Made by a program: the position numbers and the translations under genes. 64,000 bases of DNA from Ureibacillus galli (GTDB lineage Bacteria; Bacillota; Bacilli; Bacillales_A; Planococcaceae): assembly GCF_014836845.1 (NCBI RefSeq), contig NZ_JACSQA010000004.1, forward strand, positions 62,001-126,000, given 5' to 3'. Below are positions 17,684 to 26,928 of the stretch, in pieces; the stretch's first letter is position 1; each line of letters starts with the position of its first letter. Under the pieces are notes generated by a model. It saw only the letters and a list, made by a program, of their open reading frames with translations. It did no database searches and was not told the origin of the DNA.

Positions 17684-18115
17684 ATGAAGATGAGAAATAG
17701 TTTATTTGCTTTATTAAGTTTGATTTTTATATCAGGTTGTCAAAGTCCACAAAATAATACAGATGATATACCTAAATTGATTTCTTCTCCAGATGATGTA
17801 GTAAATAAGCCTAATGGAATACAAAATATCGAGCGCTTTGAACAATTTCTTAGCAACATAAAAAAAGGGAAAGCAGATGAAGTTCGAATCGTTCATTATA
17901 CAATAGAAGGAGATCCCATTTTGCATGTTCTAGAGTATGATGGAGACATTATTAATTCAACCTACGATACTCGGAGAGATAAGTATGGTCAAGGAAGCGT
18001 TAGCCATACAACATGTAGTTCCATTGAGGAAGTACAAACAGGAGAAGATACAGAATATATTTTGGAAGGCTGCGGCAATTCAGAGGAAACCCATATATTC
18101 ACCGTAGCGAAATAG
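17684..18115 (+). CDS. DUF4362 lipoprotein
   Basis: A 143-aa secreted lipoprotein. The signal peptide ends with ISGC (lipidated Cys19). The core has the DUF4362 pattern: an N-terminal VVNKPNGIQNIERFEQFLSN, then VRIVHYTIEGDPILHVLEYDG, and two C-terminal cysteines (TTCSS, EGCGN) that may form a disulfide outside the cell. Function is unknown. The ATG follows AGGAGGGG. Its stop abuts the stop of a tiny ORF on the other strand. Confidence 0.8.
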   Translation: MKMRNSLFALLSLIFISGCQSPQNNTDDIPKLISSPDDVVNKPNGIQNIERFEQFLSNIKKGKADEVRIVHYTIEGDPILHVLEYDGDIINSTYDTRRDKYGQGSVSHTTCSSIEEVQTGEDTEYILEGCGNSEETHIFTVAK

Positions 18116-18217
18116 TTAGAATGGATTTTCCCCCTTAATAAACGGAATAAAAACAATATAACTGGACCCGATAAAAAGAAGCCAAAACATAGTGGATGAC
18201 AGTCGTTGTTTAAACAT
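18116..18217 (-). CDS. Possible 33-aa membrane peptide
   Basis: A minus-strand ORF of 33 codons with one clear membrane helix (FWLLFIGSSYIVFIPFI) begins 7 bp past the stop of the upstream minus-strand membrane-protein gene. The ribosome binding site is weak (AGGAG about 18 nt upstream). The two might be one operon, or a single longer gene split by a frameshift. Support is modest. Confidence 0.35.
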   Translation of the reverse strand: MFKQRLSSTMFWLLFIGSSYIVFIPFIKGENPF

Positions 18218-18224
18218 ACTTTTC

Positions 18225-18434
18225 TTAGAAACAAATACTCCTGCTAATCGTATATAGGACAAATAAAAGATAAGAAACACCGAACCAATTTACCCATACG
18301 TTTCCTATAAATTCAATACCAAATCGTTTATAAATCGGTTTCAAAATATAAATAGTAAAAAGCAAGCCAACTGCTAGTAATGTAATAATTTCAGTTAATC
18401 TCCAAATAGCTTCTTTTATTAGTTTCAATGTCAT
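18225..18434 (-). CDS. Small two-helix membrane protein
   Basis: A 69-aa protein starting MTLKLIKEAIW with two membrane helices (about residues 13-30 and 43-62). AGGAG lies 4 nt before the ATG at 18434; a TTG two codons later is better spaced and is an alternative. No family is recognised. Its neighbour at 18116-18217 may belong to the same transcript. Confidence 0.5.
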   Translation of the reverse strand: MTLKLIKEAIWRLTEIITLLAVGLLFTIYILKPIYKRFGIEFIGNVWVNWFGVSYLLFVLYTISRSICF

Positions 18435-18575
18435 CACGCTCCTAAGCTTAATTATATAGGAATTTTTTAACAATTATAAAGTACTTTTCTAAATTATCGC
18501 TTCCCAAAATTTGAAGTGTATGGTAATATAAACGCGAACGTATGTTCTTTTGAAAATGGAAAAGGGGTGCTTTTG

Positions 18576-18998
18576 ATGATTTTAGGTGTTCATGCATATT
18601 TAAAAATGAATGGGAACGGAAAAGAAGCAGTGAAATTTTATGAGGAAGTATTGGAAGCGGAAGTATTAAGCATTCAAACTTATGGGGAATTACCTGAAAA
18701 CCCTGAATTTACACTTCCTGAAGAAGGGAAAAATCGTATAGTCCACGCAAATTTAAGAATCGGGAATACATTCTTGATGTTATCGGACATTTTCCCAGGT
18801 GAATCTTATGAAATGGGATCTCAAGTAGATGTTGCCATCCTTTTAAATGATGTAGAAAAATCAAAAGAAGTGTTTGGTAAACTTGCGAAAGAGGGTAAAA
18901 CGGTTATGCCGATTCAAGAAACATTTTGGAGTCCTTCATACGGACAAGTAAAAGATAAATATGGCATCACATGGCAAATTTCAACGATTGTAGAGTAG
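18576..18998 (+). CDS. VOC-family protein, PhnB/YjdN type
   Basis: A 140-aa protein of the PhnB-like branch of the VOC fold: the opening HAYLKMNGNGKEAVKFYEEV, the middle NRIVHANLRIGNTFLMLSD, and the closing FWSPSYGQVKDKYGITWQIS are characteristic. The N-terminal extension from 18516 lacks a ribosome binding site; ATG 18576 follows AAAGGGGTG. The family is often misannotated as a 3-demethylubiquinone methyltransferase; real substrates are mostly unknown. Confidence 0.85.
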   Translation: MILGVHAYLKMNGNGKEAVKFYEEVLEAEVLSIQTYGELPENPEFTLPEEGKNRIVHANLRIGNTFLMLSDIFPGESYEMGSQVDVAILLNDVEKSKEVFGKLAKEGKTVMPIQETFWSPSYGQVKDKYGITWQISTIVE

Positions 18999-19077
18999 TT
19001 CGTTTTAGTCGAATATAACTGCAGCCCCAATGCCAGTAGGGATGCAATTCCTTTTAAATTAATTGATGATAAAACTT

Positions 19078-20229
19078 TTATATTTCTTCTTGAACTTCTT
19101 CAACAACGTTTTTCTTTAAGACCCACGATTTAGTTAAGTGAACAATGGCGCTCACAATGGCTACCCAAATTAAAATGGTTGTAGCGCTGTTCCAAATTTC
19201 CCCATTAAAGAAAAGAATGTCACGTAATCCATCAAACATAAAACGCATCGGTAACCATGGGTAAATCCAATCTTTATAAAATTCCGGAAGCATTTCTGGA
19301 GCTAATTGGAGCAAAGGTAGGCCAAAGAACATAAGCAGAACAAATAAAGCAACGCCCCCTAAGCCAATCCAAGAAATAACAGCAGATATTAAAAGAATAA
19401 AGCTAATACACGTAATGGATAAAAACAATGCAACAGTTAAAAAACTATCATACTCAAAATCTAACATAAACGTTGTGTACCAAGTTAAAGCAAAGCCTAC
19501 TACGAATCCTAGAGCAATGGCGACAAGTACTTGAATCCCTTTGAATTTGAATTGATCGTTAACCGATTTGAACATGTTTTTTCTACCCGCGAATGCCAAC
19601 ATAACGGCACTTGCAATACTTGCAATCCATAGTGGTTGAAATAATGATAATGGTGCATTCCCTAATTTCCCCGTTTCGTTTAGCATAGTCGTATTATTAC
19701 TAATAGGGGCTGTGTAAATACGAGCCTGCTCAACATTAAGTGAAACATTATTTTGCTCCATCGTTGTAAGGAGTTGAGTACTCATCATTTCGTTCATTTG
19801 TGCAACTATACCGGATAATGTTTGGCTAACGACATTTGCTACATTCATATTCTTCCCTTGGTTTACATAAAGTTGTAATTTCGGCGAAGTCGGTGTTGCT
19901 GTTTGTAAAGACATATAGTTCTCAGTGAAATCGGAAGGAATGACGATTGCACCATAGAAATTTTGCTCTGCCATTTCTTCTTTCATTTGCTGTTCATTCT
20001 CCAGAACATCAAATTTCATCATCGGTTCATCATTCGTTTTCATAGCTTTCCCATTTTCTTGAATGGTATCGATCAGTGTTTGCCCCATTTGCCCGGCATC
20101 TTCATTAACAAGCGCTATTGGTAGATTTTTGATTGATTGATGGGCAGCGGGAATTTGAGTCGAAATAAAAACAAAGGATAAAACGAGTACAGCTATAAAG
20201 GCTAATCCAAAATATTTTTTGCCTTCCAT
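19078..20229 (-). CDS. ABC-2 type membrane protein with YhgE/Pip-like N-terminal domain
   Basis: A 383-aa protein with one N-terminal helix (about 6-26), a 170-residue extracytoplasmic domain with the YhgE/Pip phrases NLPIALVNEDAG and FYGAIVIPSDF, then about five helices. Family members are membrane components of ABC-2-type exporters or of phage-infection/ESX-related proteins. ATG 20229 has GGAGGT 6 nt upstream; the longer TTG start at 20247 precedes that site. It is divergent from a TetR gene with a palindrome between them, so it is probably the repressor's target. Confidence 0.8.
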   Translation of the reverse strand: MEGKKYFGLAFIAVLVLSFVFISTQIPAAHQSIKNLPIALVNEDAGQMGQTLIDTIQENGKAMKTNDEPMMKFDVLENEQQMKEEMAEQNFYGAIVIPSDFTENYMSLQTATPTSPKLQLYVNQGKNMNVANVVSQTLSGIVAQMNEMMSTQLLTTMEQNNVSLNVEQARIYTAPISNNTTMLNETGKLGNAPLSLFQPLWIASIASAVMLAFAGRKNMFKSVNDQFKFKGIQVLVAIALGFVVGFALTWYTTFMLDFEYDSFLTVALFLSITCISFILLISAVISWIGLGGVALFVLLMFFGLPLLQLAPEMLPEFYKDWIYPWLPMRFMFDGLRDILFFNGEIWNSATTILIWVAIVSAIVHLTKSWVLKKNVVEEVQEEI

Positions 20230-20337
20230 TTTCATACCTCCAATCAAAATTCAACATCGTGTTCATTTAAAAGCAGTTTTATTATATGATTTAAAATAAT
20301 AAGAATCGATAAGCAAAAATGATCGATGTGTTGAAAA

Positions 20338-20355
20338 TTCATCACTTTTGATGAA
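20338..20355. promoter_or_regulatory. Inverted repeat between the YhgE-like and TetR genes
   Basis: TTCATCA and TGATGAA form a perfect 7-bp inverted repeat with a 4-bp spacer, 30 bp before the TetR start. It is a good candidate operator for both divergent genes. Confidence 0.45.
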
Positions 20356-20384
20356 AATGTCCAGTGAAAATAGGGTGATGGAAA

Positions 20385-21008
20385 TTGGAAAAGAAGAAAT
20401 ATGAACGAAAAACGATGCAAACAAAGAAGGAAATTAAAGATGCATTTATTTCGTTAATAGAAGAAAAGGGATTTAATGCGGTCACCGTAAGGGATATCGC
20501 CACACGTGCCAAAATTAATCGAGGAACGTTTTATCTTCATTATTTAGATAAATTTGATTTACTAGAGAAGTGTGAACAGGAGATATTTCAAAAGATTGAA
20601 GGGATTGCGAGGGAGTTGAATTCGTCTAATATGAAGGAGTTATTTTCATCAGGAAGGCCGCTACCTTTTATAGTCAACTTATTTCACTATTTCCAAAAGG
20701 ATGCTTCTTTCTTAAAGGTGATCTTAAGTCCAAAGGGAGATCCATTATTTGAAGAAAAATTAAGAAACACCATTATAGACAATATGTTTCGAAATATCTC
20801 CAATATACCGAATATGTCAAACCTTAACATTCCGTTAGAGGTAATGACACAATTCATTTCTTCAGCTCATTTAGGGGTTATACGATATTGGTTAAATACA
20901 GATATGAAGCAAACCCCAGAAGAGATCTCCTCGATGTTAGTTCAAATGATATTAAAAGGACCTTTGGAAGCGAGTGGGCTAATCAAGATTATAATGGAGC
21001 AAAAATGA
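20385..21008 (+). CDS. TetR/AcrR-family regulator
   Basis: A 207-aa regulator. The N-terminal helix-turn-helix has the standard TetR signature VTVRDIATRAKINRGTFYLHYLDKFDLL (residues about 31-58, quoted here as one motif). The C-terminal part is the all-helical ligand domain. The start is TTG with GGGTGAT upstream. Its divergent neighbour encodes a YhgE-like exporter, so it probably represses that gene in response to an unknown small molecule. Confidence 0.88.
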   Translation: MEKKKYERKTMQTKKEIKDAFISLIEEKGFNAVTVRDIATRAKINRGTFYLHYLDKFDLLEKCEQEIFQKIEGIARELNSSNMKELFSSGRPLPFIVNLFHYFQKDASFLKVILSPKGDPLFEEKLRNTIIDNMFRNISNIPNMSNLNIPLEVMTQFISSAHLGVIRYWLNTDMKQTPEEISSMLVQMILKGPLEASGLIKIIMEQK

Positions 21009-21023
21009 AGTTTTTAGAGAAGA

Positions 21024-21055
21024 CAAGCCTACTCTTTAATGGTTGAGTAGGCTTG
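21024..21055. terminator. Bidirectional terminator between the TetR and GNAT genes
   Basis: A perfect 11-bp stem (CAAGCCTACTC with GAGTAGGCTTG) and 10-nt loop between two convergent genes. T-rich sequence is modest on both sides. Confidence 0.7.
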
Positions 21056-21062
21056 CTAATGG

Positions 21063-21635
21063 TTATTTTAACAATTGCAGTTCAAATCTTTCTTTTATAC
21101 TTTTCCACTCTTCTTGAATAATGCTGTACATGACCGTATGGCGAATCGTTGCTTCTTTACGAATCATATGATTGCGTAAAATACCTTCTTTTACAGCTCC
21201 TAACCGTTCAATCGCTTTTTGGGAACGAACATTTTCGTGTCCTGTTTTAATTTGAATACGTTGCATGCCCAATTGTTCGAAGCCGTATTGTAGTAATAAA
21301 TATTTACAGTTTGTGTTGATGTTTGTTCGCCACACGTTCGGATTTAGCCAGGTAGAACCTATTTCTAAACGCTTATGTTGAAAAGAAATGTCCATATAAG
21401 ACGTTGCGCCGACAATTTGTTGAGAGCTTTGGTCGATAATGACGAATACATAATCGGTTTCGGCCTCCCGTTTTTTCAAGCCGTCTTCCACGTATTGGAT
21501 GACACTTTCTTTACTAAATAATTCCACCGACATATGCTCCCAAATACGGGGGTCTGATGCGGCAGAAAGAATCCCGTCCATATGTGAAGGATTAATAGGT
21601 TCTAGTTTGACGATGTCATTTTGTAATATTTCCAT
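21063..21635 (-). CDS. GNAT acetyltransferase, RimJ/RimL type
   Basis: A 190-aa protein with the RimL-type layout: VKLEPINPSHMDGILSAA at the N-terminus, GATSYMDISFQHKRLEIGST in the middle, and RIQIKTGHENVRSQKAIERL, the usual acetyl-CoA-adjacent helix. It acetylates an alpha-amino or other amine group; the substrate is unknown. The ATG follows AAGGAGTG. Confidence 0.85.
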   Translation of the reverse strand: MEILQNDIVKLEPINPSHMDGILSAASDPRIWEHMSVELFSKESVIQYVEDGLKKREAETDYVFVIIDQSSQQIVGATSYMDISFQHKRLEIGSTWLNPNVWRTNINTNCKYLLLQYGFEQLGMQRIQIKTGHENVRSQKAIERLGAVKEGILRNHMIRKEATIRHTVMYSIIQEEWKSIKERFELQLLK

Positions 21636-21727
21636 TTTTCATCACTCCTTGTATTTATTAAATACTAGCTTTGATATGATAGAAATAACCAAAAAACGTT
21701 TATTAAACAATACCAAGGAGCGTCAAA

Positions 21728-23089
21728 ATGGAACTGCAAATTATCTTTTCAACCGATGAACCGAAATATATGGCCATTTATAAGCAAGTTAAAAAACAAG
21801 TCTTAACGAACGTCATCCATGCCCACGAACAGTTGCCACCAAAACGACTGTTGGCAACTCAACTAAATGTCAGTATACAAACAGTTCAAACGGCTTATGA
21901 ACAACTTATTAGTGAGGGCTTTATTTATACAATTGAACGGAATGGTTATTATGTCTCGGAAGTGGAATTTCCTTATTCCTTTGAAGATTCCTTTGAGCCT
22001 ATAGTAGAAATTGAAGAGAATGAAAATCCGACGATTAGTTTTCGGAACGGCCAAGTGGATGCTGACTATTTTCCATTTTCCGTATGGATGAAGTATGTGA
22101 AAGAATATATTCATGCCGATATCATGCCAAATGCAAAATGGCAAGGGGAAGCGATTTTACGAAATCAAATTGCGCGGTACATACGAAAGGCAAAGGGCAT
22201 TCACTGTCAGCCTAAGCAAATTTTTATTTTTAACGGTACCCAACAACAATTAAAAGTGCTAAGTCAATTTTTAAAACCAACTGCTGTCGGAATTGAAAAT
22301 CCTGGTTTCCATCGAGTTTACTATACGTGGAAACAGTCCCGGCTTGAACCAACCCTTGTCCCGGTAGATGAACAAGGTTGTACGGTCCCGACTGTTCCGC
22401 TAGATTTGCTTTATACAACACCTGCTCATCAATTTCCAAAAGGAACAATCATGTCCATCACAAGAAAGGGAGAATTGTTACAGTGGGCCGCTGCTCATCA
22501 AAGTTATATTATTGAAGATGACTATGATGCAGAATTTCGTTATAAAGGAAATCCGATTCCACCATTAGCCCAATTAGATTATGAAGAACGGGTCATTTAT
22601 TTCGGTTCCTTTTCTAAAACAACGATTCCTTCCATACGGATGAGTTATATGATTTTACCTATGCATTTAGTAGATTCCTTCGAACAGTTTATGCAATTTG
22701 AAAAGTCAATGATATCTCGATTAGATCAAGTAGTGCTGGCGCATTTTATGAAAGATGGGCATTTTGAAAAGCATATCGCGAAAATGCGAAAACTTTACAG
22801 TGAGAAACGACAACATTTAATCGATGAAATTAAAACCCGATTAGGCGATGAGTTTATAATTACAGGTGATGATGCGGGGTTACATATTGTTTTACACTTA
22901 CCCGATTATTTAACGGAGCAACAAGCTTTACAAAAGGCAAATTTAGTAGGGGTAACCGTTGATGCCTATTCCCAATTTGATCAAGCAGGGGAAAGTTCGA
23001 ACAAAGTTGTCATAGGGTACGGGGCTTTATCATTGGAAGAAATCTCGCAAGGAATTACGGCGATTGCAAAAGTTTGGAAATCAAAATAG
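21728..23089 (+). CDS. MocR-type regulator: GntR HTH fused to PLP aminotransferase domain
   Basis: A 453-aa fusion. Residues 1-75 are a GntR winged helix (LPPKRLLATQLNVSIQTVQT); residues about 95-453 are a fold-type I aminotransferase domain with the PLP lysine in GSFSKTTIPSIR (Lys297) and the EDDYDAEFRY motif. MocR proteins sense PLP, amino acids or GABA and act as regulators rather than enzymes. The ATG follows AAGGAG. The usual target is a divergent gene; here the divergent neighbour is an acetyltransferase, with only 92 bp between. Confidence 0.9.
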   Translation: MELQIIFSTDEPKYMAIYKQVKKQVLTNVIHAHEQLPPKRLLATQLNVSIQTVQTAYEQLISEGFIYTIERNGYYVSEVEFPYSFEDSFEPIVEIEENENPTISFRNGQVDADYFPFSVWMKYVKEYIHADIMPNAKWQGEAILRNQIARYIRKAKGIHCQPKQIFIFNGTQQQLKVLSQFLKPTAVGIENPGFHRVYYTWKQSRLEPTLVPVDEQGCTVPTVPLDLLYTTPAHQFPKGTIMSITRKGELLQWAAAHQSYIIEDDYDAEFRYKGNPIPPLAQLDYEERVIYFGSFSKTTIPSIRMSYMILPMHLVDSFEQFMQFEKSMISRLDQVVLAHFMKDGHFEKHIAKMRKLYSEKRQHLIDEIKTRLGDEFIITGDDAGLHIVLHLPDYLTEQQALQKANLVGVTVDAYSQFDQAGESSNKVVIGYGALSLEEISQGITAIAKVWKSK

Positions 23090-23091
23090 GT

Positions 23092-23129
23092 GAAAAAATC
23101 TCATCTGTATGAAGCAGGTGAGATTTTTC
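23092..23129. terminator. Bidirectional terminator between the MocR and TetR genes
   Basis: Stem GAAAAAATCTCATCTG with CAGGTGAGATTTTTC, A-rich on the left arm and T-rich on the right, between convergent genes. Confidence 0.85.
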
Positions 23130-23132
23130 ATG

Positions 23133-23687
23133 TTATTCTTTCGTTGGTCTTTGAAATAAGTACATTTGTCGGGCAATATATTCTGAACTAAAATGAATCC
23201 CATCCTTTAACCACCACATAATGATTCCTGTCATTGAGGCTACTTTAATATCAATGTCGACATATTCTTTTATTACTGCTTTTTCGGCATTTTCTCTCCT
23301 CGTTGCTACTAATTTTTTCAATAAATGAAATAGTTCATTTTCAAACTTTCGCATCTCAAACAATACCCCGATGAATTTTCGATGATCATATAAAAAATCT
23401 AATAAAATAACGAATTGTTCATGATTCGATAGGTCCTTCATATGAATTAAATCATCCACTTTATTCGACAGTTCGTCGATAATTTCATCGGTGATTTGTT
23501 TTAATAAATCGTTTATATCTTGGTAATGTAAATAGAACGTTGTGCGATTCAGTTCAGCACGATTTGAAATTTTTTGAACCGTTAAATCGGCGATGGATGG
23601 GTTTTCGGCTAAAAGGGAGAAAACCGCATGTTTGAACATTTTTTTCGACCGGATGGAACGGGGATCTTCCTTTTTTGTCATCAACAT
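23133..23687 (-). CDS. TetR/AcrR-family regulator of the adjacent MFS pump
   Basis: A 184-aa regulator with the TetR helix-turn-helix (LTVQKISNRAELNRTTFYLH, residues about 35-54) and a C-terminal helical domain of the TetR_C_33 kind. The ATG follows AAAGGAGG. It is divergent from a DHA2 pump, with an inverted repeat between, the usual arrangement of a drug-responsive repressor and its efflux gene. Confidence 0.88.
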   Translation of the reverse strand: MLMTKKEDPRSIRSKKMFKHAVFSLLAENPSIADLTVQKISNRAELNRTTFYLHYQDINDLLKQITDEIIDELSNKVDDLIHMKDLSNHEQFVILLDFLYDHRKFIGVLFEMRKFENELFHLLKKLVATRRENAEKAVIKEYVDIDIKVASMTGIIMWWLKDGIHFSSEYIARQMYLFQRPTKE

Positions 23688-23720
23688 TTCGTCCTCCTTT
23701 TATCTATTTTTTTCAACTTC

Positions 23721-23748
23721 CTCAACAACAGTTATATCGCATGTTGAG
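23721..23748. promoter_or_regulatory. Inverted repeat between TetR and MFS genes
   Basis: CTCAACA and TGTTGAG, 14 bp apart, in the divergent intergenic region. It is a candidate TetR operator controlling both genes. Confidence 0.4.
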
Positions 23749-23856
23749 TAGTGAACGTTTTCGAGGAAATTGTGGTTAGGAAACATCTAATTCCTTTGTT
23801 ATTATAAATTTTATCGACATTGTGTTGATTAAGCAATAGAAGAGAAGGAGAAACAA

Positions 23857-25311
23857 ATGGTGAACGAGGAACTAAATATAAATAAAAAAATACTATTAAT
23901 GGTACTAGTAACGGGCTGTTTTTTATCAACGTTGAATCAAACATTATTAAATGTTGCTCTTAGTGATTTAATGGACATCTTTCATGTAGGTCCGACAACA
24001 GTTCAATGGTTATCAACCGGATTTATGCTCGTAAACGGGGTATTAGTGCCGATTACGGCATTTTTAATGAAACGATTTACGACGAGACAGTTGTTTATTA
24101 GTTCAATGATTTTTTTATTCATCGGCTCGGTTCTTTGTGGTTGTGCGATGAATTTTAGCATGTTATTGTCAGGACGAATGATTCAAGCCATTGGCGCAGG
24201 AATTATTATGCCGTTAATGATGAGCGTGATTTTATTTATTTACCCAGTAGAAAAACGGGGAAGTGTCATGGGCATTGTCGGGTTTGCAATGATTTTTGCG
24301 CCGGCAATTGCACCAACTTTATCTGGTTTTATTATTGAATTTGTCTCATGGAGATGGTTATTCATAGGATTAGCTCCATTGGCATTTATCGTTATCGTTC
24401 TTGCGTACAAATTTTTAGTCAATGTTTCGGAAACAGTGAAAGCGAAATTAGATGTTCCGAGCGTTTTATTATCAACGATAGGATTCGGTGGTATTTTATA
24501 TGGATTTAGTAGTGCCGGTAGTAAAGGATGGGATGATTTAGTTGTCCTTATGTCGATTTGTTTAGGCATCGTGATTACATTCCTTTTCTGTTTAAGACAA
24601 ATCAAGTCGGTCGATCCATTATTAAATTTATCTGTCTTTAAAAATAAAATGTTTACGCTCACATCCATCATTAATGTGTTCGTCACGATGGTGATGTACG
24701 CAGATTTAATTTTGCTCCCGATATACCTGCAAACGGGTCGGGGATTTACAGCCTTTGAAGCGGGATTATTGTTACTGCCAGGGGCTGTAATCAATGCCTT
24801 TTTATCACCTGTAACGGGGAAAATATACGATAAATACGGGGCAAAGCCGTTGTTTATCACAGGATTACTTTTCGTCATTGCTTCCATGTGGGCGGTGACG
24901 GATTTATCGGAATCAACGACGTATCTATATGTCATGATGCGTACGATAGTTTTACGAATTGGTTTAAGCTGCATCACGATGCCATTAAATACAGCAGGTT
25001 TGAATGCATTGCCAAAACATTTAGGAACACACGGTTCAGCAGTGAATAATACCGTTCGTCAACTAGCAGGGGCTATAGGAACAGCGGTAGTTGTAACGGT
25101 TTATACGGTCCAAGCGACAGCTCACGCAACAAAGATAGGGAGTGAAAATCCTAAACTTTCTACTGATGAAATGACAAGTCTATCTTCAATATTAAGTTCG
25201 GGAGATGCCTATCAATTTATGCTGATTTTAGCCGTAGTTGCTCTTTTATTAACATTCTTTATGCCAAATAAAGCTAAAGTGAAGTTAGAAACAACCAAAC
25301 AAGAAGGATAA
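23857..25311 (+). CDS. MFS multidrug efflux transporter, EmrB/QacA (DHA2) family
   Basis: A 484-aa, 14-helix transporter. The motif NQTLLNVALSDLMDIF in TM1, QWLSTGFMLVNGVLVPITAFL, and the motif A-like MKRFTTRQLF are typical of DHA2 pumps such as LmrB and EmrB; the antiporter motif C region is AMIFAPAIAPTLSGFI. It exports drugs using the proton gradient. The ATG follows AAGGAG. It is controlled by the divergent TetR gene, by inference. It is a second TetR/DHA2 module, independent of the one at the window start. Confidence 0.9.
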   Translation: MVNEELNINKKILLMVLVTGCFLSTLNQTLLNVALSDLMDIFHVGPTTVQWLSTGFMLVNGVLVPITAFLMKRFTTRQLFISSMIFLFIGSVLCGCAMNFSMLLSGRMIQAIGAGIIMPLMMSVILFIYPVEKRGSVMGIVGFAMIFAPAIAPTLSGFIIEFVSWRWLFIGLAPLAFIVIVLAYKFLVNVSETVKAKLDVPSVLLSTIGFGGILYGFSSAGSKGWDDLVVLMSICLGIVITFLFCLRQIKSVDPLLNLSVFKNKMFTLTSIINVFVTMVMYADLILLPIYLQTGRGFTAFEAGLLLLPGAVINAFLSPVTGKIYDKYGAKPLFITGLLFVIASMWAVTDLSESTTYLYVMMRTIVLRIGLSCITMPLNTAGLNALPKHLGTHGSAVNNTVRQLAGAIGTAVVVTVYTVQATAHATKIGSENPKLSTDEMTSLSSILSSGDAYQFMLILAVVALLLTFFMPNKAKVKLETTKQEG

Positions 25312-25319
25312 ACAATAAC

Positions 25320-25352
25320 AAGTCTTACTCTTTATGGGTAAGTCTTTTTTTA
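25320..25352 (+). terminator. Terminator after the MFS gene
   Basis: Stem AAGTCTTAC with GTAAGTCTT (one mismatch) and seven T. Confidence 0.75.
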
Positions 25353-25461
25353 ATGAGAAAATACTTAATTTAATTTCTAAGATATGGTATTTTTAATTAA
25401 AAGTGATTCGGAAGGAGTGTGAATAACCTGATAGATTCAATCTTTAGAGAACTGATAGTAA

Positions 25462-25605
25462 GTGCATAAAGTTTTCTGCTCTATTTCTAAAAATACAAAA
25501 GCGGTCTATGCCCATGTTGAAAAGAATAAATTAACATGGATTGTGTATTTTGATGAAGAAGCGTTAGAAAAAGAAAGACTAAAAGTAACTGTAACCGAAA
25601 TATAA
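25462..25605 (+). pseudogene. Short ORF or gene remnant before the decayed riboswitch
   Basis: A 47-codon frame begins GTG CAT and reads MHKVFCSISKNTKAVYAHVE, ending in an acidic and beta-rich tail. No ribosome binding site precedes the GTG and a stop lies two codons upstream; an AAGGAGTGTG at about 25412-25421 is out of place for it. The sequence looks like part of a real small protein that has lost its start. Confidence 0.3.
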
Positions 25606-25656
25606 TGTGGCTTCCCAGAAATATCCACTGTGAATGAGCAATATATATGTATCAAT

Positions 25657-25780
25657 AGTTGAGATCTCGTTTACTAGAGGAAAGTGGAGTCCATACAGTG
25701 GGATGTTTACTATTATTACACCGTTCCCTTTTTTTGAGAAGTTTTTCGTTTTTAAAGGAAAAAATGGCACTTTGTCGTTG
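25657..25780 (+). pseudogene. Decayed partial copy of the TPP riboswitch leader
   Basis: This stretch aligns by eye to the 3' half and expression platform of the intact TPP riboswitch 1.3 kb downstream: GATCT, ACTAG, then GGAAAGTGGAGTCC, GGATGTTTA, ATTATT, the terminator region ACCGTTCCC, TTTTTCGTT, and AAAGGAAAAAATGGC all correspond in order. The 5' core with CTGAGA is missing and the terminator stem is broken, so it should not sense TPP. No thiamine gene follows; a terC gene does. Confidence 0.65.
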
Positions 25781-25946
25781 GAAGAAAATAATACAAGGTA
25801 TAAGTGCAATTGATGTAAAGTCGAAATTAATGAAATATTGACCTTCAGCACTTTCTTTGAAAAAATATACCTTAGCAGTTGAGTAGTAATTTAATGGTTA
25901 ACCACTAAAATTGCTTTCAAAACCACTAAGAATACTTATGTCTAAT

Positions 25947-25980
25947 TAGGAAAGTCTATATTTATAGAGATTTTTTCCTA
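25947..25980 (+). promoter_or_regulatory. Leader hairpin upstream of terC
   Basis: Nested stems TAGGAAA/TTTCCTA and TCTATA/TATAGA, ending about 30 bp before the terC start. There is a T run inside the 3' arm. It could be a terminator-like attenuator or an mRNA structure; no yybP-ykoY (Mn2+) riboswitch core was found. Confidence 0.35.
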
Positions 25981-26011
25981 TCATAATACTTACAGATTGG
26001 GGTCTTGTAAA

Positions 26012-26788
26012 ATGGAGTCATTATGGTTAGAGTATGCCTGGACATTGTTGATTTTAATCGGATTGGAAGGATTATTATCAGCAGACAATGCTCTAGTCCT
26101 TGCAGTAATTGCCAAGCATTTACCTGAAGAAAATAAAAAAAGAGCTATAAATTACGGAATCCTATTGGCCTTTGTATTTAGATTTGCTGCACTTTTTGCC
26201 ATTTCTTTTATTGCCAATGTGTGGCAAATACAGGCGATAGGGGCTGCCTATCTTCTATATCTAGGATTAAAGCATGTCATTCAAGCACGGTTTGGTAAAG
26301 ATAATAAGAATATTCATAAGGACGATGAAAAGGAATCAGCAGGTAAAAGTTTTGGTGCTACTGTAGGGAAGATTGCATTAGCGGATCTTGCTTTTGCAAT
26401 TGATTCTATTCTAGCCGCAGTTGCTCTTGCCCTCGGTCTTCCAGATTCCCCACTAGGCGACTTTGGTGGTATGGATGCAGGTAAATTTATCGTTGTCTTA
26501 CTTGGAGGTATTGCTGGACTTGTTTTAATTAAGTTTGCAGCAACTTGGTTCGTACAACTTCTTGATAAACGTCCAGCTTTGGAAACTACAGCATATGCAA
26601 TTGTTGCTTGGGTTGGTGTTAAATTAGCTGTAATCACGCTTGCCCATGAGGATATCGGTGTGTTGGATCATCACTTCCCTCACAGCACTACTTGGACACT
26701 AATCTTCTATGGAGTATTAGTAGCTATTGCCCTACTCGGTTGGTTTGCGCCTAGTAACAAGCCAAAAGGAAAAGATGTATCGTTATAA
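26012..26788 (+). CDS. ykoY: TerC-family membrane protein (YkoY-like)
   Basis: A 258-aa integral membrane protein with about seven helices. The TerC signature GLEGLLSADNALVLAVIAKHL lies in the first helix pair and the second acidic motif LADLAFAIDSILAAVALA in the middle; both Asp residues are thought to coordinate metal. Bacillus YkoY/MeeF-type proteins export Mn2+, often to metallate secreted enzymes. The TTG at 25997 is in frame, but ATG 26012 gives the family N-terminus MESLWLEYAW. It lies between the decayed and the intact thiamine leader. Confidence 0.85.
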   Translation: MESLWLEYAWTLLILIGLEGLLSADNALVLAVIAKHLPEENKKRAINYGILLAFVFRFAALFAISFIANVWQIQAIGAAYLLYLGLKHVIQARFGKDNKNIHKDDEKESAGKSFGATVGKIALADLAFAIDSILAAVALALGLPDSPLGDFGGMDAGKFIVVLLGGIAGLVLIKFAATWFVQLLDKRPALETTAYAIVAWVGVKLAVITLAHEDIGVLDHHFPHSTTWTLIFYGVLVAIALLGWFAPSNKPKGKDVSL

Positions 26789-26928
26789 ATAAAAAATAAT
26801 CTATAAAAGCATTTACCTTATCACTATCTACCTATAGTACCTTCGGATTAAATTGTACCTTCTTGGAAAAATTTGAATTGACTTTTAAAATAATCGGATG
26901 TAGAGTGAAAATTAAATTAATAGGAAAG

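Noticed and set aside
24240-24977. A 245-codon minus-strand ORF inside the MFS gene
   Set aside because: It is the antisense shadow of a well-supported transporter, with no ribosome binding site or recognisable domain.
25860-26011. Possible yybP-ykoY (Mn2+) riboswitch before terC
   Set aside because: The conserved core was not found; only nested hairpins are present.
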